NCBI RefSeq assembly: GCF_003053845.1
Contig: NZ_QAYG01000001.1
Span: 502,078-566,077, forward strand
Direction: 5' to 3'
From: Breoghania corrubedonensis
GTDB taxonomy: Bacteria > Pseudomonadota > Alphaproteobacteria > Rhizobiales > Stappiaceae
DNA length: 64,000 nucleotides
The notes under the pieces are model-generated. The model saw only the letters and a list, made by a program, of their open reading frames with translations, searched no databases and was not told the DNA's origin. Both the position numbers and the translations under genes were made by a program. Shown one piece after another: positions 60,276 to 64,000 of this stretch. The stretch's first letter is position 1. Every line of letters begins with the position of its first letter.

Positions 60276-61373
60276 ATGGAATGGTCGCCGCAGCAGGAAG
60301 AAGCCCTGAGCGAGGTGTCGGCGTGGCTGAAGGCCCGCCCCACGCAGGTCTTCCGCCTGTTCGGCTATGCCGGCACGGGCAAGACCACGCTCGCCCGCCA
60401 TCTGGCCGAGGGCGTGGAGGGCGACGTCGCCTTCGGCGCGTTTACCGGCAAGGCCGCGCATGTTCTCAGGACCAAGGGCTGCGACGGCGCTTCCACCATC
60501 CATTCGATGATCTACCGCCCGCGCGGTACCGACGAGGACGACGACGGCCCCTCCTTCTCCATCAATCGCGACAGCGCGGCAGCCTCCGCCTCGTTGATCG
60601 TCATCGACGAATGCTCGATGGTGGACGAGGATCTCGGTCGCGATCTGCTTTCCTTCGGAACGCCCGTTCTGGTGCTCGGCGATCCCGCGCAGTTGCCGCC
60701 CGTGAAGGGCGGCGGCTTCTTTACCGAAGCCGAGCCCGACGTGATGCTGTCGGAAGTACACCGGCAGGCGGCCGACAACCCGATCATTCGGCTTTCGATG
60801 GATATCAGGGAAGGCAGGTCGCTCGATTATGGCACCTATGGCGAGAGCCGCGTCATTCACCGTCGCGAGATCGACGCCGATGCAATCCTGGCGGCCGATC
60901 AGGTGCTGGTTGGACGCAACAAGACCCGCCGCCTCTACAATGACCGCATCCGCGAGCTGATGGGCTATTCGTCCAAAATGCCGGAAGTGGGCGAGAAGCT
61001 GGTGTGCCTCAGGAACGACAAGGCCAAGGGGCTGCTGAACGGCGGCCTGTGGACGGTCAAACGGGCGCATCCGGCCAAGCGCGGCAAGCTGCAATACGAT
61101 GTCGCCCCGGAGGAGGGTCTGCGGCGCAAGTCGGTTCGGGTTTCCATCGTGCCGGACCTTTTTTCCGAAGGTGCCGACGACCTGCCCTACGCGCTACGCC
61201 GCCGTTCCGACGAATTCGACTATGGCTACGCCATGACCGTGCACAAGGCCCAGGGCTCGCAATGGGACAACGTGGTGCTGTTCGACGAAAGCTGGGCGTT
61301 TCGCGAGCATCAGGCGCGCTGGCTTTACACGGCGGTGACGCGTGCGGCGGAAAAGATCACCGTCGTCAAGTGA
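60276..61373 (+). CDS. RecD-like ATP-dependent DNA helicase (UvrD C2 type)
   Basis: A 365-residue superfamily 1 helicase. Walker A is GYAGTGKTT (about 29-37), Walker B LIVIDECSMVDE, motif III LVLGDPAQLPPV, and the C-terminal motif AMTVHKAQGSQWDNVVLF with LYTAVTRA. It is much shorter than RecD or RecD2 and lacks an N-terminal extension, like phage- and plasmid-type or accessory helicases common in alphaproteobacteria. Probably a 5'-3' DNA helicase in repair; no RecB or RecC gene adjoins. Confidence 0.9.
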   Translation: MEWSPQQEEALSEVSAWLKARPTQVFRLFGYAGTGKTTLARHLAEGVEGDVAFGAFTGKAAHVLRTKGCDGASTIHSMIYRPRGTDEDDDGPSFSINRDSAAASASLIVIDECSMVDEDLGRDLLSFGTPVLVLGDPAQLPPVKGGGFFTEAEPDVMLSEVHRQAADNPIIRLSMDIREGRSLDYGTYGESRVIHRREIDADAILAADQVLVGRNKTRRLYNDRIRELMGYSSKMPEVGEKLVCLRNDKAKGLLNGGLWTVKRAHPAKRGKLQYDVAPEEGLRRKSVRVSIVPDLFSEGADDLPYALRRRSDEFDYGYAMTVHKAQGSQWDNVVLFDESWAFREHQARWLYTAVTRAAEKITVVK

Positions 61374-61383
61374 GGCTATCCTG

Positions 61384-61427
61384 GAGCGCTTTTCGATCGA
61401 ACGGGCCCGTTTGATCGAAAAGCGCTC
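61384..61427. terminator. Strong hairpin between convergent helicase and EamA genes
   Basis: GAGCGCTTTTCGATC pairs with GATCGAAAAGCGCTC; the whole is an almost perfect 44-bp palindrome centred on GGGCCC. It begins 11 bp after the helicase stop and touches the stop of the opposing gene. Likely a bidirectional transcription barrier, but without T-tracts; also resembles the TTGATCGAAAAGCGCTCTAG repeat type. Confidence 0.55.
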
Positions 61428-61864
61428 TAGCCACGATAGGCGACGAGAACGGCGCCTGCGCCGATCAATGCCACACCGAGCCAGTTCGGCAATGACAGCC
61501 GCTCACCCAAAAATATCACGCCGAAAACCGCGACCAGCACCACCGACAGCTTGTCGATCGGCGCGACGCGGGCGGCATCACCAAGTTTCAGCGCACGGAA
61601 ATAGCACAGCCACGAGCCCCCCGTCGCGATACCGGACAGGATGAGGAACACGTAGGTCCGGCCGGAAATGGAGCCCAGCGACTGATATTGCCCCGTGACG
61701 ACAATGATGCCGGCAAGCACCAGAAAAATCACGACAGTGCGGATGAGTGTGGCGAAATCGGAGCCGACATTCTCCACCCCGACCTTGGCGAAAATGGCCG
61801 TCAGCGCTGCGAAACAAGCCGCAAGCACAGCCCATATCTGCCAGGAGAGCAGAAGGTCCTTCAT
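61427..61864 (-). CDS. Half-size EamA-type membrane transporter
   Basis: A 145-residue inner-membrane protein with five hydrophobic segments, one EamA domain instead of the usual two. Recognisable parts are AALTAIFAKVGVENVGSDFAT at the start and RVAPIDKLSVVLVAVFGVIFLGERLSLPNWLGVALIGAG at the end. Half-size EamA proteins work as dimers; the substrate is unknown. ATG 61864 has AAGGAA at good spacing; 61879 and 61897 are alternative starts. Confidence 0.85.
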   Translation of the reverse strand: MKDLLLSWQIWAVLAACFAALTAIFAKVGVENVGSDFATLIRTVVIFLVLAGIIVVTGQYQSLGSISGRTYVFLILSGIATGGSWLCYFRALKLGDAARVAPIDKLSVVLVAVFGVIFLGERLSLPNWLGVALIGAGAVLVAYRG

Positions 61865-61922
61865 CAGACGTTCCTTCATTGCCCGCGGCGGCTCCAATCA
61901 GGTACGTCAGCGGGAAGAGCTA

Positions 61923-62159
61923 TTATTCCTCCAGCCCGGCCGCCTGCCTGAGCGCGGCGTTGATACGCTCCTGCCAGCCGGGGCCAGCTTCCTGAAAATG
62001 GGCGAGCACGTCGTTGTCGATTTTCATCGTGACCACTTCGCGGCCCGCCGGGATCGGGTTGCGCTTGAGGACGGGCGTTTCCGGGGCGGGCTTGGTCGTG
62101 ACTTTCTTGAACATCGCCTCGGCCTGATCCTTGGCGGAGGTATAGCGGTGGGAAGCCAT
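61923..62159 (-). CDS. BrnA-like antitoxin without adjacent BrnT
   Basis: A 78-residue protein matching the C-terminal ribbon-helix-helix part of BrnA antitoxins (MKIDNDVLAHFQEAGPGWQERINAALRQAAGL). BrnA normally binds its own operator and blocks the RNase toxin BrnT. No BrnT-like gene is found in the flanking 1 kb on either strand, so it is an orphan; it may be a regulator or a remnant of a module. The basic N-terminus is typical of such short proteins. Confidence 0.7.
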   Translation of the reverse strand: MASHRYTSAKDQAEAMFKKVTTKPAPETPVLKRNPIPAGREVVTMKIDNDVLAHFQEAGPGWQERINAALRQAAGLEE

Positions 62160-62371
62160 CGCGGGTTTTCCGATTCTTCTTGTGGTGAAGGGTTCGCCAT
62201 CATGTCACAGGCATCGCGTCGGCGATATGGCGAGGCCAACGCAACCTGTGCTGAAAGTACCGGAACAACTTTAACAGTCTCCCGCCGAGCTGCCTTGCTC
62301 GCCCCGGACAGGCCTGCCCCGCTGGCCGGTCATTGTGACTTGCCAGGCCCCGGGCGCGGCGGAGGTCCTCT

Positions 62372-63919
62372 TCACGCCCACCACTTCTCCACCTTCTCCA
62401 ATGCCTTCCATCTGGCCTTGGCCGCGGCCCAGGCATGGTCCGCATTGGCCTGGTGCCACCCCATGACGTAGCCGGCGGCCAGCAGCCCCTTGTCCCGGTC
62501 GGTGCGCGAGCCCGGGTCGATATCGATCAGTTTGCGGGCCATGGCGACATCGTTCAGATAGCCGAAAACATCCTGCAACGCCTTCAGCTCCGCCACAAAC
62601 GGCTTCAGTTTCCTTGGCTTGGCGAGGCCGGCAAAGAACTCTACCGCATAGCGCAGGCTCTTGAGCTTCTTGCGCAGCGCATGACGTTGTTCGATGTTGA
62701 GTTTCTGAAGCTTCGCGGCCCCCTTCACGCAGGACTTCCAGCGCCTTTCGAGGGCCGATGCGGCAAAATCCGCGACCGGCTGCGCCAACAGGGCCGTCTG
62801 GTCGATATTTTCCGTCAGCCAGCCTCGTGTTTCCGCGTAACGGCCGAGATCGAGCAGGAAAGCGTTGAGCGATGGTTCCGACAGGCCGGCAATCACATTC
62901 GCCCGCGTCTTCACGCGCCGTGCCTCAAGTGTCGCGATCAGCGCCTTGGCGCCATCCGGGGCCCGGGAGGCGGCCGGTTGCACGATATCGGAAATGATCA
63001 CATCGGCATCGCGCAAGCCCCCCACCAGCTGCCCGATGCGCTTTGCCTCGGCATCCAGACGGTGGGTCTCGGCCGTATCGGCAAGCGGCGCAAACACCGT
63101 GAAGGCCGAACGCAGCCGGCGCAGCGCCACGCGAAGCTGGTGCGGCCCTTCCGGATCATCGCCGGCAATGGTCGCCAGCCGGTTATGGGCGATACGATCG
63201 AGGCACGCGCGCAGGATGTCTGCGTAAGCCTCCTCGGCGGTCATTTCAGCCGCCATTCGGTGTACGAGCCCTGTCTGCGGTGCGAACGGATCGGGTTTTT
63301 CGCCCCTGGCCAGCCTGTAGCCTCGCGCCGCCTTGCTCAGCGGGGAAAACCGAATTGGCCCGTCATCGAACAGGAGGCGCGCGACCTCATAGAGCGCGCC
63401 AAGCGAACCGGTGAGGAGTTCCAGTTCCGCCTCCAGAAGCGGCAAGGTGCGCTCGCCGGCAACAATCTCGCCACTATCGAGCGCAAACTCGACGTCCCCT
63501 TCCTCGACCTTCAGGGTCCGGATCGTGCGGCGCATGCGCGTCTCGAAACGCGCCAGAAGCGGCGCTTCACCGATCCGGCGGACAATCTCCCGAGCGACCT
63601 CGGGGGCGCTGATCATGTCGAGATGCGGCTCGGCGCCGGGAACAGAGACCTCCAGTTCCATCGGCGTCGACAGGCCGGCGCGAACCGCCTTGCCCTGCTT
63701 GACCGTCTGGATCCACTTGCGCCCGTCTTTCCTAACCCTGAGAGAAAGACCGGCGTTGAACAGCGCATCGTCCGCGGTATCGTAATATATGGAGAGCAGC
63801 GTGCGAGTCGTGGCGCGGCCGACAGTGAGTTCACGCAGGGCTGCGTGATTGCGCAGACGGTCTATTTCGGCTGGCTGCAGTTCGAACTTCAGTTCGGCTT
63901 CCATGTTCGACGCAGACAT
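62372..63919 (-). CDS. CYTH-CHAD domain protein, probable inorganic triphosphatase
   Basis: A 515-residue protein. The N-terminal CYTH domain (about 5-200) has the ExExK motif EAELK near its start and the basic/acidic tunnel residues (LRVRKDGRKWIQTVKQ, ELEVSV, FETRMRR). The C-terminal CHAD domain (about 225-510) has repeated helices with conserved histidines and basic residues (VALRRLRSAF, GLRDADVIISD, LRKKLKSLRYAVEFF). YgiF-type proteins hydrolyse inorganic triphosphate; CHAD binds polyphosphate. Start ATG 63919 is chosen for GGGGAG upstream; the frame is open to the end of the window. Confidence 0.9.
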   Translation of the reverse strand: MSASNMEAELKFELQPAEIDRLRNHAALRELTVGRATTRTLLSIYYDTADDALFNAGLSLRVRKDGRKWIQTVKQGKAVRAGLSTPMELEVSVPGAEPHLDMISAPEVAREIVRRIGEAPLLARFETRMRRTIRTLKVEEGDVEFALDSGEIVAGERTLPLLEAELELLTGSLGALYEVARLLFDDGPIRFSPLSKAARGYRLARGEKPDPFAPQTGLVHRMAAEMTAEEAYADILRACLDRIAHNRLATIAGDDPEGPHQLRVALRRLRSAFTVFAPLADTAETHRLDAEAKRIGQLVGGLRDADVIISDIVQPAASRAPDGAKALIATLEARRVKTRANVIAGLSEPSLNAFLLDLGRYAETRGWLTENIDQTALLAQPVADFAASALERRWKSCVKGAAKLQKLNIEQRHALRKKLKSLRYAVEFFAGLAKPRKLKPFVAELKALQDVFGYLNDVAMARKLIDIDPGSRTDRDKGLLAAGYVMGWHQANADHAWAAAKARWKALEKVEKWWA

Positions 63920-64000
63920 CGTACGGAACTCCCCAAATACGCAGGATCGAAAAGACCCGGCGAAGACTAGTATCCGCCAAGGCCCCGTCCAAGCCCGCAT

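Overview
The window is a GC-rich chromosomal segment of an alphaproteobacterium, most probably of the order Hyphomicrobiales (Rhizobiales). Four signs point there: several copies of the large mosaic palindromes typical of rhizobial intergenic DNA (RIME-like), an Irr-type iron-control dyad in front of an iron transporter, the gene order cysG - DUF2849 - cysI - cysH - DUF934, and a matR/matA/matB malonate locus. The genus cannot be fixed from the sequence. No rRNA, tRNA, CRISPR array, phage or transposase gene was seen, so this looks like ordinary chromosome with catabolic and transport modules.

Layout. 0.1-13.2 kb: a tandem universal stress protein with an upstream FNR/FixK-like site, xseA, an fbpAB-type iron ABC transporter lacking a local ATPase gene, a second-type FtsH protease, a GGDEF-EAL c-di-GMP enzyme and an AsmA-family protein. 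13.3-25.3 kb: a polyamine island. A leftward operon holds a gamma-glutamylputrescine-synthetase-like gene and potF-G-H-I. A rightward set holds a GntR/FCD regulator, a second glutamine-synthetase-like gene, a putrescine aminotransferase and an FAD amine oxidase. Both glutamine-synthetase-like genes have a TTGACA promoter whose -10 region overlaps the dyad TGTGATCACA or a near match, which suggests joint control by the GntR protein. 25.6-26.9 kb: a PleD-like diguanylate cyclase. 27.2-32.1 kb: siroheme and assimilatory sulfate reduction genes. 32.4-39.6 kb: a Nudix hydrolase, an SDR, a secreted alpha/beta hydrolase, a thiolase, an MDR oxidoreductase and a UTRA regulator.

40.0-44.9 kb: the ABC-F protein Uup, a YaiI/DUF188 protein, and an adenylate-cyclase/AAA protein whose C-terminus appears decayed. 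45.0-46.9 kb: OpgH glucosyltransferase. 46.9-51.7 kb: the most unusual block. A BchC-like MDR dehydrogenase, a divergent PTPS-like protein, a family 4 glycosyltransferase and a SAM methyltransferase are tightly packed, followed by GTP cyclohydrolase II. They could make a glycosylated and methylated GTP-derived heterocycle (inference). 51.9-53.5 kb: cytochrome b561, a small exported protein and a MatR-like regulator. 53.8-59.9 kb: a TRAP transporter with malonyl-CoA decarboxylase and malonyl-CoA synthetase, i.e. a malonate operon with a TRAP system in the carrier position. The window ends with a RecD-like helicase, a half-size EamA protein, an orphan BrnA-like antitoxin and a CYTH-CHAD protein.

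Starts were chosen from ribosome-binding sites, gene overlap and family length. Several genes probably start with GTG or TTG. All operators and promoters are predictions from sequence alone.
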